Part shown: positions 24,012-35,397 of the stretch, piece after piece | Layout of the letters: every line of letters begins with the position of its first letter | Position numbering within the stretch: the stretch's first letter is position 1 | Assembly (NCBI RefSeq): GCF_014633365.1 | Contig: NC_068344.1 | Span: 8,757,669-8,821,668, forward strand | Direction: 5' to 3' | Length of the DNA: 64,000 nucleotides | Origin: Diospyros lotus | Lineage: Eukaryota; Streptophyta; Magnoliopsida; Ericales; Ebenaceae | Made by a program: the position numbers and the translations under genes | Notes under the pieces: generated by a model | The model's database searches: none | What the model was told of the DNA's origin: nothing | Seen by the model: only the letters and a program-made list of their open reading frames with translations

Positions 24012-25240
24012 TTCACAATATCATCATGCAAAGTGAAATAGGAAACATTATAATTAGAATTAAAATGAGCATCTTCAACATTTAAGATAATCAAACCATC
24101 AGAAATAAAACAGTGCTCATAAAAAGACGTCTAGTGAAATTTTAATGGAATCCCAAGATAAGCTAAATTCTATAGCCTAATTTAAGCAAAACAACTACTG
24201 AAAGAAAATTTTGCCTAATTCCTAGAGAATAAAGAATGTTATAAAGAATTTATGTGTGACCATCTCACAACTTTAGATAGTATATACCAATCCCTTGAAC
24301 CTTTTTTGCTAGTGTTGTTCCCCATGTATATTCTTTGTCTTCAACATACCTTCCACGATCTCTCACCCATTGGCTTGTTACTCCTCTCTCTAGAATCCAA
24401 CCATAGAAAAAATGAGCCACAAACACATTTATATAAACTAAAATAGATGCACAAGACAGGCTCAAGGAGTTTATTTTCTTTCTTTGGCTTAGCGCAGTCA
24501 CAAGCAAAGTATCCCTTCTTGCCTCAATTTTGGCAAGCATTCCTTACTTTCCTTTTGCCTCTACCATGCTTCCCTTTACAGCGCTTTGTGGGCTTGTCCT
24601 TCTTGGGACCAAGTCCTTTACCTTATCTTTGAGTGCTTTTTTTCCCAAATTGTTTTCGCTTTGACTAGAATGCCTTATGTAATTTTGACTTTGTGAGAAA
24701 AGTGTGATCACCTTTTGCTTCTAGGCTCTTAGCTTCAAGCTCATGGTGTTGAGATGCATCTTTAATGTGCTCATCATGCGTTAATATGATTATATGAGCT
24801 CCATTTGGTCTGAATAGCTGGGACATTAGATGACAACTAGGACCAATTGCTCATCAATAAGGTTGTTTCTAACAACCTTTAGACCACAAATCCTATTTGA
24901 CATCATTCTTAGATGCTCACGCATTGTCACACTTGCTGGCATCTTGTACGTGTCAAATTTGAGGGTTAAACCCCTCATAACCTCGTGGCATTAATACCAC
25001 CATATTTTTCTTTGAAAGGAATCCACATATTTTTTGCTATTTTATATTCTTCAAATTCTCCAATCAGATCATTATGCATGTTGTTTAACATCGTAAAGTT
25101 TGTGCAATGATCACTCTTATACCAAGCTTGGTAAGTTGAGAGTTCTATTTGATATGTTGGAGATTGTTTCTTTAACTCAAGCATACTATTTGTCAAAGCT
25201 TTTAGGGCATCCTATTTTTTTTTACAAATACTGAATTTTT

Positions 25241-25806
25241 CAATGCCAGATGTAATAATTGTCTGCATGTAGTTTCTCCCCCTTGTTAAGATCGATAATA
25301 ACATTTATTGAGGTCATAACAACAAAAGAGAGTCGCACAAAAAATTATTTTGTGATTAAATCACATACACGAATAATTACAACAATTAACATAAATTAAG
25401 AAAAATGAAATTCATTATAAGTCTCAAGATCAAAATTAGGCATATATCCCAAAATCAACTCTGTGCTACCAAAGAATTTAATATTATATCCGTAATTTAT
25501 TTAAGGCACAACTATAGAGAGTATTATCTATTAAGACACAATTAAAACAATTCAATGTATAATTATACTAGAGGATTAAAATTTAAAATGTACATACACC
25601 TTAGTATGTCTCTCTAAATTCAACAATTTTATTTCAAAATTTTGTAACATTTACAATAAATAATTATATTAATCTGAGCACATTTACCTTATTAACATAT
25701 AAAGATAGCATTATAATTTTCATGTACACACAAATAATTAAATTCTCAAAATTTAGTTAAATAATGGGAAATTTAGTTAGTTTTGTATATAACATGTGGT
25801 AGATTG
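25241..25806. other. Non-coding A/T-rich interval, nothing recognised
   Basis: No reading frame, RNA gene or terminal repeat recognised. It may be the 5' untranslated part and LTR of the older Copia remnant on the minus strand, but I saw no primer site. The younger Copia element begins at 25807. Confidence 0.5.
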
Positions 25807-26626
25807 TGTTGGATTTTCCTAGTGTGTGAGTGTAAGTGTGTGTGTGGGTGGTTGTCCCACATTGGTTGTGTAAAGAGGTGAGAGTGGGTATTTATACTCC
25901 TCCCTCACACTTGGGTTTGGGCCCTAAGGGGCACCCAGATTTTGTGAGCGGGCGAACCCCTTGGCCCTCGCACGCGCCGCCGCCGCCGTCCGTCCAGTCG
26001 GGTCATATAGATATATTTTTTACATAAAGAAAATCTAAAATTTCTTCTAGAAGTGGCTCTGGGTACCCGAAGTGGCGTCCTTTATTTATGTCGCTGGTCT
26101 GTTCGTCGAACATTCAAGCCAACGATCAATGCCGACTTGAATGTTGCGTCGCCTCGGTGCCCTCGTTCCAGCCTATAAAAGGATGGATGTTCCTCGAGTT
26201 CAAGGCATCCTGAGTTGCAGTGTCTGTCTTCCTTTTTCTTTTGCGTTCAATCACAGAGAGCAAAGTCTTCCTCGAGTTCTGCCAGATCCGGTCGATTGTG
26301 GTTGCCGTTCGCCGGAGATAGACCGTTGAAGCCTGCGTTGACAGTCGCCGTAGCCTGCCAGTGACCGGAGCAGGGCGCATCTGTCTTCAGGCCAGCGCAT
26401 CCCTGCGTGCCTCGGTCGTTCCATCATCCTTTTGCCATTGCCGAAAGCTGGGTTTGAGTTCCTAATTCTGTTGCTACTTTCAGAATATATTTTCGTGCGT
26501 TGACTGTTTATTGCTATCGAAAACTCCATATATATATTTCGTTTCTGTGCTGGTGTGCTATTGGGAATTTTGACTCTGGGAGCTGGTTGTTGCTGTTGTC
26601 ATTTATTTTCCTCTACGGTTCTAACA
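25807..26626 (+). repeat. 5' LTR of the younger Copia element
   Basis: It starts TGTTGGATTTTCC, the same as 31211. The end is placed at ...GGTTCTAACA because of the CA terminus; the exact end is uncertain since the 3' copy is truncated. TATAAAA at 26174-26180 is a good core promoter. The region just upstream of it is GC-rich. Confidence 0.85.
26174..26180 (+). promoter_or_regulatory. TATA box of the Copia 5' LTR
   Basis: CCTATAAAAGGATGG, repeated in the 3' LTR with TATAAAA at 31598-31604. Position and context fit an LTR promoter. Confidence 0.75.
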
Positions 26627-26690
26627 TTCTGAAGACAGATTAGTTGGAAGGAAAATAATCGACAAAAACAAAAAAATTTCATAACTTGAA

Positions 26691-28990
26691 ATGGCTGCCC
26701 CCAACAACAACGTGCCTATGGCCACAGCCTCGGCCTCCGCTGCTGTTGGACCCCCTGTTTCCAAACCGGCAACTCATGTTGAAAAGCCACAACAGTTCAA
26801 TGGGGAAGACTTTAAGAGGTGGCAACAAAAGATGGTCTTTTATCTGACCACTTTGAACCTGGCACATATCCTGAAGGAAGCATGCCCAGTCACCCCGGAG
26901 AATGCAACTGCGAAGGAAGTAGCCGCTAAGGAAGCGTTGATGCATACGGACTTCCTGTGCCAGAACTACATCCTAAGTGCCTTGGTGGATTCACTGTACA
27001 ACGTATATTGTACTGCTTACCCAACAGCCAAGGATCTGTGGGATGCCCTGGACAAGAAGTACAAACTGGAAGATGCTGGGACCAAGAAATTCCTCGTGGG
27101 AAAATTTCTTGACTACAAGATGGTTGACTCTAAGTTGGTGGTCAACCAGTTGGAAGAACTGCAAGTGCTCTTCAGTGACTTGCTGAGTGAGGGACTGGTC
27201 ATAAATGAACCTTTCCAAGTTGCCGCTGTGATCGAGAAGTTACCACCTTCGTGGAAAGACTTCAAGAACTACCTCAAGCACAAGCGGAAAGAGCTGTCCA
27301 TGGAGGATCTAGCTGTCAGACTCCGCATTGAAGAGGACAACCGGAAGGGAGATAAAGCTCCTCTCAGGATGGAAGCAAGAGCCAACGTGGTTGAAGCTTC
27401 AAAAACTCAGCCCAAGAAACAACAAGGCAAAAAGAAGAATGTGAACATGGGTCCCAAGAATAAGACCCCCACGAAGCGCATCCAAGGGACCTGCTAGGTG
27501 TGCGGTAAGACAGGTCATAGGGCCATTGACTGCCGTCACAAGAAGGGACAGGGCTCTGCCAACAACCAGCGCAAGAACAATTAGGCCAACATGATGGAAG
27601 AAGATGTTGACCTGATAGCAGTGGTCACTGATGTCTGCATGGTGTCGAATGCCAAGGGCTGGTGGATCGACACGGGGGCTACTAAGCACATCTGCAGTGA
27701 CAGAGCTCTGTTCGCCACATATGAAAGTACTGACGGCTCTGAGAAGCTGTACATGGGGAATGCTTCTGCATCTCCTGTGGTCGGAAAAGGCAAGGTCCTG
27801 CTGAAGTAGACCTCGGGGAAGATACTTACCCTCACTGACGTGTGCCACGTGCCGGACATCCAGAAGAACTTGGTGTCTGGGACTCTGCTGAACAAGAATG
27901 GTTTCAAACTTGTATTTGAGTCTGACAAGTTCACTCTTAGTAAGGGGGGTGTGTATGTGGGACGGGGTTATTTACTTGATGGTATGTTTAAACTTAATGT
28001 ACTTGCCCAAGTTCCCAAGAATAATGAGAATAAGAACAAGGCTTCCGCTTATTCTGTTGAGTTGTGTGATGTGTGGCACTCAAGGTTAGGGCACGTCAAT
28101 TATCGTTCTCTCCAAAGAATGGTAAATTTAGGACTATTGCCTAACTTCAGTATTGACAAAGGACATAAATGTGAAGTTTGTGTCGAGTCAAAGTTCACAA
28201 GGAAGCCGTTTCCGTCTGTGGAAAGAAACAGTGAGTTACTCGATTTAATTCACAGTGATCTATATGACATGAAAAGTACTCCTACTAGAGGTGGGAAGAA
28301 GTACTTTGTCACATTCATAGATGATTGTAGCAAATACTGCTATGTGTATCTACTACACAGTAAAGACGAGACCTTAGATGTCTTTAAGACATATAAGGCG
28401 GAAGTTGAAAATCAACTAGGGAAGACAGTGAAGGTGCTGAGATCAGATAGAGGCGGTGAATATGAATCAACGTCTCTCTCTGAGTTTTGTGAGGTTAATG
28501 GAATAGTCCATCAAACCACAGCACCGTATACACCACAACAAAATGGTGTAGCCGAAAGGAAAAACCGAACTTTAAAGGACATGGTCAACTGCATGCTTAA
28601 CAGTTTAGGTTTACCCCACAACTTGTGGGGGGAGGCGTTGCTCACAGCAAATTTAGTTTTGAATCGAGTTCCACATAAGAAGACTGACAAATCTCCTTAT
28701 GAAGTGTGGAATGGGAAGCAACCCTCATATAAAATCCTCAAAGTGTGGGGGTGTTTGGCTAAGGTGCAAGTTCCGTTACCGAAGAGGGTCAAACTTGGAC
28801 CAAAAACGATAGACTGTGTCTTTATTGGCTATGCACTGAACAGTGCTGCCTATAGGTTCTTGGTGATAAAGTCAGAAATACCTGATATTAATAATAACAC
28901 CATAATGGAATCTATAGAAGTGGAGTTCTTTGAGAACATATACCCTTTAAGGAAGAAAGACACAGTGACGGTGGTTCCAAGAGAAAGTAT
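26691..28990 (+). pseudogene. Copia gag-protease-integrase, one frame with three nonsense codons
   Basis: It starts MAAPNNNVPMATASASAA at 26691. Gag core: PQQFNGEDFKRWQQKM and LWDALDKKYKLEDAG. A CX2CX4HX4C zinc knuckle follows, in which the residue after the first Cys is a TAG stop (27495-27497, then VCGKTGHRAIDC). Protease: WWIDTGATKHICSD near 27660. Pre-integrase WHSRLGHVNYRSL, CEVCVESK; integrase DDE residues within LIHSDLYD, RSDRGGEYE and PQQNGVAERKNRTL. Other TAG stops lie at 27582-27584 and 27807-27809, all in the same frame. A one-base deletion near 28988 shifts the frame into the RT part. Otherwise the protein reads like an intact family member. Confidence 0.95.
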
Positions 28991-30652
28991 GAAGCGAGTT
29001 CTTCTGAGGCTCAAGTTGGTCAGGAGACCGAGGTTGAACCTAGAAGGAGCAAAAGAGCTAAGAAGGCTACTTCTTTTGGACCTGATTTCCTAACTTATAT
29101 GGTAGAAGATGAGCCTCAAACATTTAATGAGGCTATGACGTCGCCTGATGCTCCGTATTGGAAAGAGGCCGTCAATAGTGAGATAGAGTCCATTATGCAA
29201 AACCAGACTTGGGTGTTGGTTAACTTACCTCCGGGAAGTAAGCCAATTGGACGCAAATGGATATTTAAGAAGAAACTAAAGGCTGATGGTACTATCGATA
29301 AATACAAAGCCCGACTAGTAGCTAAAGGCTATCGCCAAAAGGAAGGGCAAGACTTCTTCGATACCTATTCTCCAGTGACGAGAATCACATCTATAAGGAT
29401 GTTGGTTGCAATTGCAGCATTACATAATTTGGAAATTCACCAGATGGATGTAAAGACTGCATTTTTAAATGGAGACTTAGAGGCAGAAGTGTATATGGAA
29501 CAGCCGAAAGGATTTGTTGTCAAAGGACATGAGAAGAAAGTGTGCAAACTTATAAAGTCACTTTATGGACTAAAACAAGCACCAAAGCAATGGCATGAGA
29601 AATTTGATCACACTATGCTTGCAAATGGGTTCAAGATAAATGAGTGTGATAAATGTGTTTATGTTAAAACCATAAATCACGAGTGTGTCATTGTATGCCT
29701 ATATGTGGATGATATGCTTATAATGGGCACTAACAGGAGTGTCTTAGAATCCACAAAAGGGATGTTGAATTCCAACTTTGATATGAAAGACTTAGGTCTT
29801 GCTGATGTCATTCTTGGTATTCGCATAACGAAGAATGCCGACGGGTATATACTTACTCAATCACATTATGTCGAGAAAGTATTGCGTAGATTTGGTCATT
29901 TTGAGAGTAAGCCCGCGGTTACTCCGTTTGATCCAAATTCTAAACTAAAGAAGAACAGTGGTGAAGGTGTATCTCCATTGGAATATGCTAGGGTCATCGA
30001 AAGTTTGATGTACATCATGAATTGTACAAGACCCGATATTGCCTACTTAGTAGGTAGGTTGGCAAGATACACGAGCAATCCTGGACGTGACCATTGGGAT
30101 GCTTTGGTCAGGGTACTCAGGTACTTGAAGTACACATTAGAGTATGGATTGCATTACACGAGGTATCCACCTGTATTGGAAGGGTTTAGTGATGCTAATT
30201 GGATCTCGGATAGCATGGAGACTAAATCGACCAGTGGGTATGTGTTTACCTTAGGTGGAGCCGCTGTATCGTGGAGGTCTTCAAAACAGACGTGCATTGC
30301 GCGATCTACGATGGAGTCAGAGTTTATTGCTCTGGATAAAGCAGGTGAAGAAGCTGAATGGCTTCGAAATTTCCTTGAAGACGTTCCACTGTGGCCTAAG
30401 CCTGTAAATGCCATATGTGTCTACTGTGACAACTTAGCTGCTTCTATGCGGGCTAAAAACAGTGTCTACAATGGGAAGTCAAGACACATAAGGCGCAGGC
30501 ATAATTCTATAAGGCAGCTGCTCACCAATGGAATAATTTCCATTGATTATGTGAAGTCGAAGGAAAATTTGGCAGATCCTTTAACAAAAGGAGTGACAAG
30601 GAAAGAAGTCACTTCTACATCGAAGGGAATGGGGTTAAAGCCTGTGAAATGA
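28990..30652 (+). pseudogene. Copia reverse transcriptase-RNase H, intact open frame downstream of the frameshift
   Basis: Open from about 28990 to the stop at 30652; the first in-frame Met is at 29099. Linker, then [72 protein letters not shown], catalytic YVDDML at 29702-29719, and RNase H with [37 protein letters not shown] and the terminal [16 protein letters not shown]. All key residues are present. It lacks its own start because in this family it is made as part of one polyprotein, so the frameshift and upstream stops silence it. Confidence 0.95.
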
Positions 30653-31210
30653 ACTACCCGGTGGTAACCTAACCCAGTTGACTGGAGATCCCACGATCTG
30701 GGTTAACTAGGCAAACTGGCTGGGATAATTCATAGTCTACACACTAAGGAACCTATAGTTCCTTCCCAGTTCTCGTTAATCAGAGTGTGCATTCTATTGG
30801 TGGTACAGGTAATATTGGTATCTTGTTATAAGAGGAGCATTAACAGAGTGCTCTTAATCAATGGTTACCTATGTGAGAGTAGAAGTGGGTCGCTTCTATG
30901 AGAACTGTTCTAAAGGCTTGGGTTCTCTAGAGCTCTCATGAATTCAGGATACTGTCCAGGACCAAAATGGACACAATCGTATAGAACTCGAAGGTGTAAG
31001 ATGAGTTGTGTGTGGTATCTGATGTCTTGATTTACTATCAGAAGTGTAGTTCAAGAGCTAAGCTCACTACTTCTTCGGTAAGTTCGACAGATACTCACTA
31101 AGGGAGGTTCAAGTCCAAAAGACACCTTGCCTGACGCATAACTTGTTGTCTGCTCTCTGTGGCGTCGTGTCGGTATGTTGGGATAGCACACTTACACTCA
31201 TGTGGGGGAT

Positions 31211-32070
31211 TGTTGGATTTTCCTAGTGTGTGAGTGTAAGTGTGTGTGTGGGTGGTTGTCCCACATTGGTTGTGTAAAGAGGTGAGAGTGGGTATTTATA
31301 CTCCTCCCTCACACTTGGGTTTGGGCCCTAAGGGGCACCCAGATTTTGTGAGCGGGCGAACCCCTTGACCCTCGCGCGCGCCGCCGCCGCCGTCCGTCCG
31401 GTCGGACGGGCGGGTCGGGTCATATAGATATATTTTTTACATAAAGAAAATCTAAAATTTCTTCTAGAAGTGGCTCTGGGTACCCGAAGTGGCGTCAATC
31501 ATTCAAGCCAACGATCGGGTCGGGTCGGGTCGAACATTCAAGCCAACGATCAATGCCGACTTGAATGTTGCATCGCCTCGGTGCCCTCGTTCCAGCCTAT
31601 AAAAGGATGGATGTTCCTCGAGTTCAAGGCATCCTGAGTTGCAGTGTCTGCCTTCCTTTTTCTTTTGCGTTCAATCACAGAGAGCAACCTTTTTCTTTTG
31701 CGTTCAATCACAGAGAGCAAAGTCTTCCTCGAGTTCTGCCAGATCCGGTCGATTGTGGTCGCCGTTCGCCGGAGATAGACCGTTGAAGCCTGCGTTGACA
31801 GTCGCCGTAGCCTGCCAGTGACCGGAGCAGGGCGCATCTGTCTTCAGGCCAGCGCATCCCTGCGTGCCTCGGTCCTTCCATCATCCTTTTGCCATTGCCG
31901 AAAGCTGGGTTTGAGTTCCTAATTCTGTTGCTACTTTCAGAATATATTGTCGTGCGTTAACTGTTTATTGCTATCGAAAACTCCATATATATATATTTCG
32001 TTTCTGTGCTGGTGTGCTATTAGGAATTTTGACTCTGGGAGCTGGTTGTTGCTGCTGTCATTTATTTTCC
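31211..32070 (+). repeat. 3' LTR of the younger Copia element, 3'-truncated
   Basis: It matches 25807 onward. Differences include a roughly 30-bp tandem duplication (TTTTCTTTTGCGTTCAATCA units at 31664-31722) and a GGGTCGGGTCGGGTC stretch near 31517-31532 in place of sequence in the 5' LTR. It ends abruptly at CATTTATTTTCC, about 15 bp before the 5' LTR's end. Confidence 0.88.
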
Positions 32071-34020
32071 AATTTTTCTTAAAAGCTGAGATTCTTGGCT
32101 TTGTTTTCAAAGACCATGCTATTGGTACTCCTTGAACTACATATTAGGCTACACAGTGTATTATAAATGACAAAAATACCTTTCGTGCCTCACTGTCACA
32201 CCTCACTACCTCGCACTGCCTTAGATGAGGGATATTTTAATCATGCGCCTCACTACCTCACTTCAATGTTTTGAGTGAGGGGTATTTTTGACATTTTAAC
32301 TATATTATATAACCCAAGTTATAGCCCACATGATATATACCAATAACATTTTTCTATTTTCAATAGCTTATAAAATGTTTAAAAAATCTATAATTGACCA
32401 AATAACATTTACATATGTTTTGATATTTATTATATAATAGAATAATGTGTTTAGATGTTAAATATTCTTATACTCATTTAAATTTATCACAGTCATTTGG
32501 CTATGGTGCAAGAAGCAAAAGGATTCATTTTTCATAAAAAATAATTATAAACGTCTACAAAAAGGGACTTGGAAAGATATAAACCTACAACCTTATACTT
32601 GACATAATGTTAGTCATGACCATATATAGCCACTCTTGAGGACAAGCAATAAGGAATTTTGCTCAACTAACTTGATGAAAGTAATTTTTATGAAACTAAT
32701 TAATCCACATAACCGATCATTCAAGTCAATTTAAATATTACTTCTATGTATTTGTGTAACTGGATATATATTTTACTCAAAAGTAGAATGTATAACCTAT
32801 ATAAATTTGAAATTTTATATATCTGATATTTTCTGGTTGCTATTTCATCTTGAAGGCTTAATTATAGGTACAGGAATTGGAACTATTGCATTAGTGGCCA
32901 TGATATTCTTGTTCTACTCTACTGAATGGAAACACTTGTCAGAAAGAATTCTTTGTTTTGCAAATCTTGGGAAAATAGTTGATCAAAATGTTGAGGCTTT
33001 TCTAAAGAGATTTGGTTTTCTTGTCACTAAAAGATAATAGTTATTTGGAGATTAAGACAACCACCAACTCTTTCAAAAATAAACTCAGTGAAGAAGGCTT
33101 TGGTGGTGTTTATAAAGGAAAGTTATGTGACGGACACCTCATGGCAGTGAAACTTTTGAAGGAATCAAAAGGTGATAGAGAACAATTTATTAATGAGGTT
33201 GCAAGTATAAGTCGAACATCTTATGTTAATATTGTGAGTTTATTGGGTTTCTGTTATGAGAGTGGAAAAAGGGCTTTAATTTATGAGTTCATGGCTAATG
33301 GATCCCTCCACAAATTTATACACGATAGAAATATGCCAAAAGAACATGACTTGGGTTTGGAACAATTATATAAGATTGCAATTGGTGTTGCTAAAGGGTT
33401 AGAGTACCTCCATTTGGGTTGTAAGACAAGGATTTTGCACTTTGATATAAAGCCTCACAATATTCTTCTAGACGAAAATTTTTGTCTTGAAATATCTAAT
33501 TTCGGACTTGCTAAACAATGTCTTCATAAGCAAAGTATCATATCATTGTTTGGAACAAGAGGGACGATTGGATATATTGCCCCTGAGCTATTTTCAAGAC
33601 ACTACGGAGGAATCTCTTATAAAGTAGATGTTTATAGTTATGGGATGATGATTTTGGACATAGTTGTGGGAAGAGAAAATTGGAATGATTCAGCGGTTGA
33701 TTGAAGTAGTGATATGTATTTTCCAAATTAGATATGCAAACATCTTGAAAAGGAACAAGAAATTGGTCTTCATTGTATTACAAGCGAGGAAGAAAATGAA
33801 AAAGCAAGAAAGATGATAATAGTTAGCTTGTGGTGCATACAGACCAATCTTTCAGACCGTCCATCAATAACTAAAGTGTTGGAAATGTTGGAAGGAAACC
33901 TACATTCATTACATGTCCCACCCAAACCTCTCTTGTTTTCTATTAATGGACCGTGAATTACTGATTGTTCAACCACAGATGGCATCACATTATGTTGATC
34001 CAATGTGAGTTGAGGATGTA
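32071..34020 (+). pseudogene. Receptor-kinase copy B (kinase part only)
   Basis: The left part (32069-32450) matches intron 2 of copy A (12237-12330), so the ectodomain exons are missing. The exon starts at about 32870: TM segment GTGIGTIALVAMIFLFYST, juxtamembrane ANLGKIVDQNVEAFLKRFG, then a +1 frameshift near 33037. Kinase 33042-33955: [16 protein letters not shown] lysine, [13 protein letters not shown] (non-RD), SNFGLAKQ where DFG has become NFG, APELFSR. Two stops follow: TGA at 33702-33704 (Cys in A) and TAG at 33729-33731 (Trp in A). The frame then runs on to KPLLFSINGP and a stop near 33955. The NFG change alone should abolish normal magnesium binding. Confidence 0.92.
32111..32356. 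mobile_element. Small MITE-like insertion in the copy B intron, with empty site in copy A
   Basis: 246 bp between two copies of TTTTCAA (32104-32110 and 32357-32363). Copy A has the uninterrupted sequence CTTTGTTTTCAATAGCTTAT near 12263. TGCTATTGGTA (32117-32127) and TACCAATAACA (32338-32348) are near-perfect inverted repeats a few bases from each end. The interior has repeated CCTCACTACCTC. Superfamily uncertain. Confidence 0.75.
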
Positions 34021-35392
34021 GAATTCTTTGAGAAGAAAGGTATAAAAATATTTACCTATGCAAATTTTAGAAGTTTTTATTGATTACTGGGTTAGTAACA
34101 AAAACCTCAATTATTATAATGATTTGTAACTAAGGAAAATAATGTAAATTGTATGTTGATGATCATTTATGAAAAAAGGAAAAAAATAAAAAAAACTTAG
34201 CAACTGCTTATTCTTTTAAAGATGAGATATTGTGGTAGTTGTGTTTTTTTATAAATATTTTTTAATAGATATTATGATAGCTTTTTAACGCAGTGCAATA
34301 TTAAGTCCAAGGTTAAATGATGTGTTTCATGTTTATAAAACTCCACTTAGATAATTTATTTTATAATTCTCTTAAGAATTGAAGGGATAGCATGATGGGA
34401 AGGAGTTGGGTTTTACTCCTTAACTTTAATACCCCAACACCCACCTTTTATCTTGCTTCAAGCTCAGAGTTGGGTTATACCTTTGCTGTTTCAGAAATTT
34501 TTTAAAATTGTACTTAAACCTCTTATCTTTATTTCTTCTTTCATCTAGGTCTTTATTGGTTAGTCGTTGAAATTCAAAGGGTGTCAGTGGCCCTATTTCT
34601 AAGTTTGGTTCTCAATTCCATCCCATAGAGTTCTGAGTGCACTCGCACCCCAGTAATCTTTGAAATATCATACTACAACCCTATTTTCTTATAATTCTTG
34701 CATTTATACCCTTGATTTCTTTTTTTTCTTTTTTTTTTTTTGCCAAAATGTCCTTATTTAGGTTTTAATTTTGAGAAAATTATCAAAGTACACTTAAAAG
34801 GGTTATACTCTTTGACAAGATTATTAATAAACCCTTTGACCTTATTTATTTGAATTTTCTAATTCTTTATACATATATTTTTTAAATTTCTAGATGTTAC
34901 AATTTTGTTATGGAGGCCTCAAAATAATTACATGGTGATGAATTACACCAGCTTCATAAAATTTATTGAATCTTTTAACCACATGAACACTTTTCATTGT
35001 TACCAAGAGTCTTGGAATTCTTAAAGACTATAAATGCATCTGACATTGTTGTTAAAATTGCAAATTAACTTGTACGATTTTACAAGTTTACATGTCATGA
35101 GGCATAAAACGAGTCAACTCAATTGTATGATTAGGTGTTTATAGAATTGAACCCAATTCACAAGTTTGTCAATCTGAATTTACGAGTTTACCGATCCAAG
35201 TTTATGAGTTTACCATATATATATGTATGTGTATATTTTTATTTGTGATGTTATCTACATGTACAAATAGGTGCAAATTTAAAGAATTAATCTTAAATAT
35301 ATTATAATCAGATCATAGGTGGGTCTAATTTTATATTAAGATTGATGATTAGTAAGAAATAAATATATCTCTTTGGTATTGATAACTTAATT
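34021..35392 (+). other. 3' flank of copy B, duplicated downstream of copy C
   Basis: 34080-35095 corresponds block by block to 60745-61755: GTAATGTAAATTG-type, GGAGTTGGGTTTTACTCCTT, TACCCCAACACCCACC, CTATTTTCTTATAATTCTTG, TTACATGGTGATGAATTACAC. No gene is seen. 35096-35392 is A/T-rich and unassigned. Confidence 0.8.
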
Positions 35393-35397
35393 AGTGT

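Larger units (their letters stand above)
22250..25240 (-). pseudogene. Old Copia remnant, split by a hAT element
   Basis: Minus-strand fragments in Copia order: gag-like 24975-25196 (YQAWYKSDHCTNF, LIGEFEEYKIAKNMW); a degenerate zinc-knuckle area near 24480-24560; pre-integrase CEPCLKGK near 22740-22760; and integrase end near 22330-22420, readable as VIERRNGTLLDMVRSMM after allowing for frameshifts. No long open frame survives. A hAT element at 22873-24011 interrupts it. The order and motifs support Copia, but boundaries are uncertain and no LTRs were identified. Confidence 0.7.
25807..32070 (+). mobile_element. Ty1/Copia retrotransposon, young but non-functional, two LTRs
   Basis: 5' LTR 25807-26626, gag, protease, integrase, RT and RNase H in Copia order, polypurine tract (GTGGGGGAT ending at 31210) and 3' LTR 31211-32070. 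By eye the two LTRs differ by few substitutions, plus some indels, so the insertion is fairly recent. The 3' LTR lacks the last part of the 5' LTR (after CATTTATTTTCC) and joins directly to intron sequence of receptor-kinase copy B, so the 3' target duplication is lost. No initiator-Met primer site is visible after 26626. Confidence 0.95.

Noticed and set aside
26627..26690. tRNA-Met primer site in the younger Copia element
   Set aside because: The sequence after the 5' LTR (TTCTGAAGACAG) does not match the usual TGGTATCAGAGC; no primer site is claimed.
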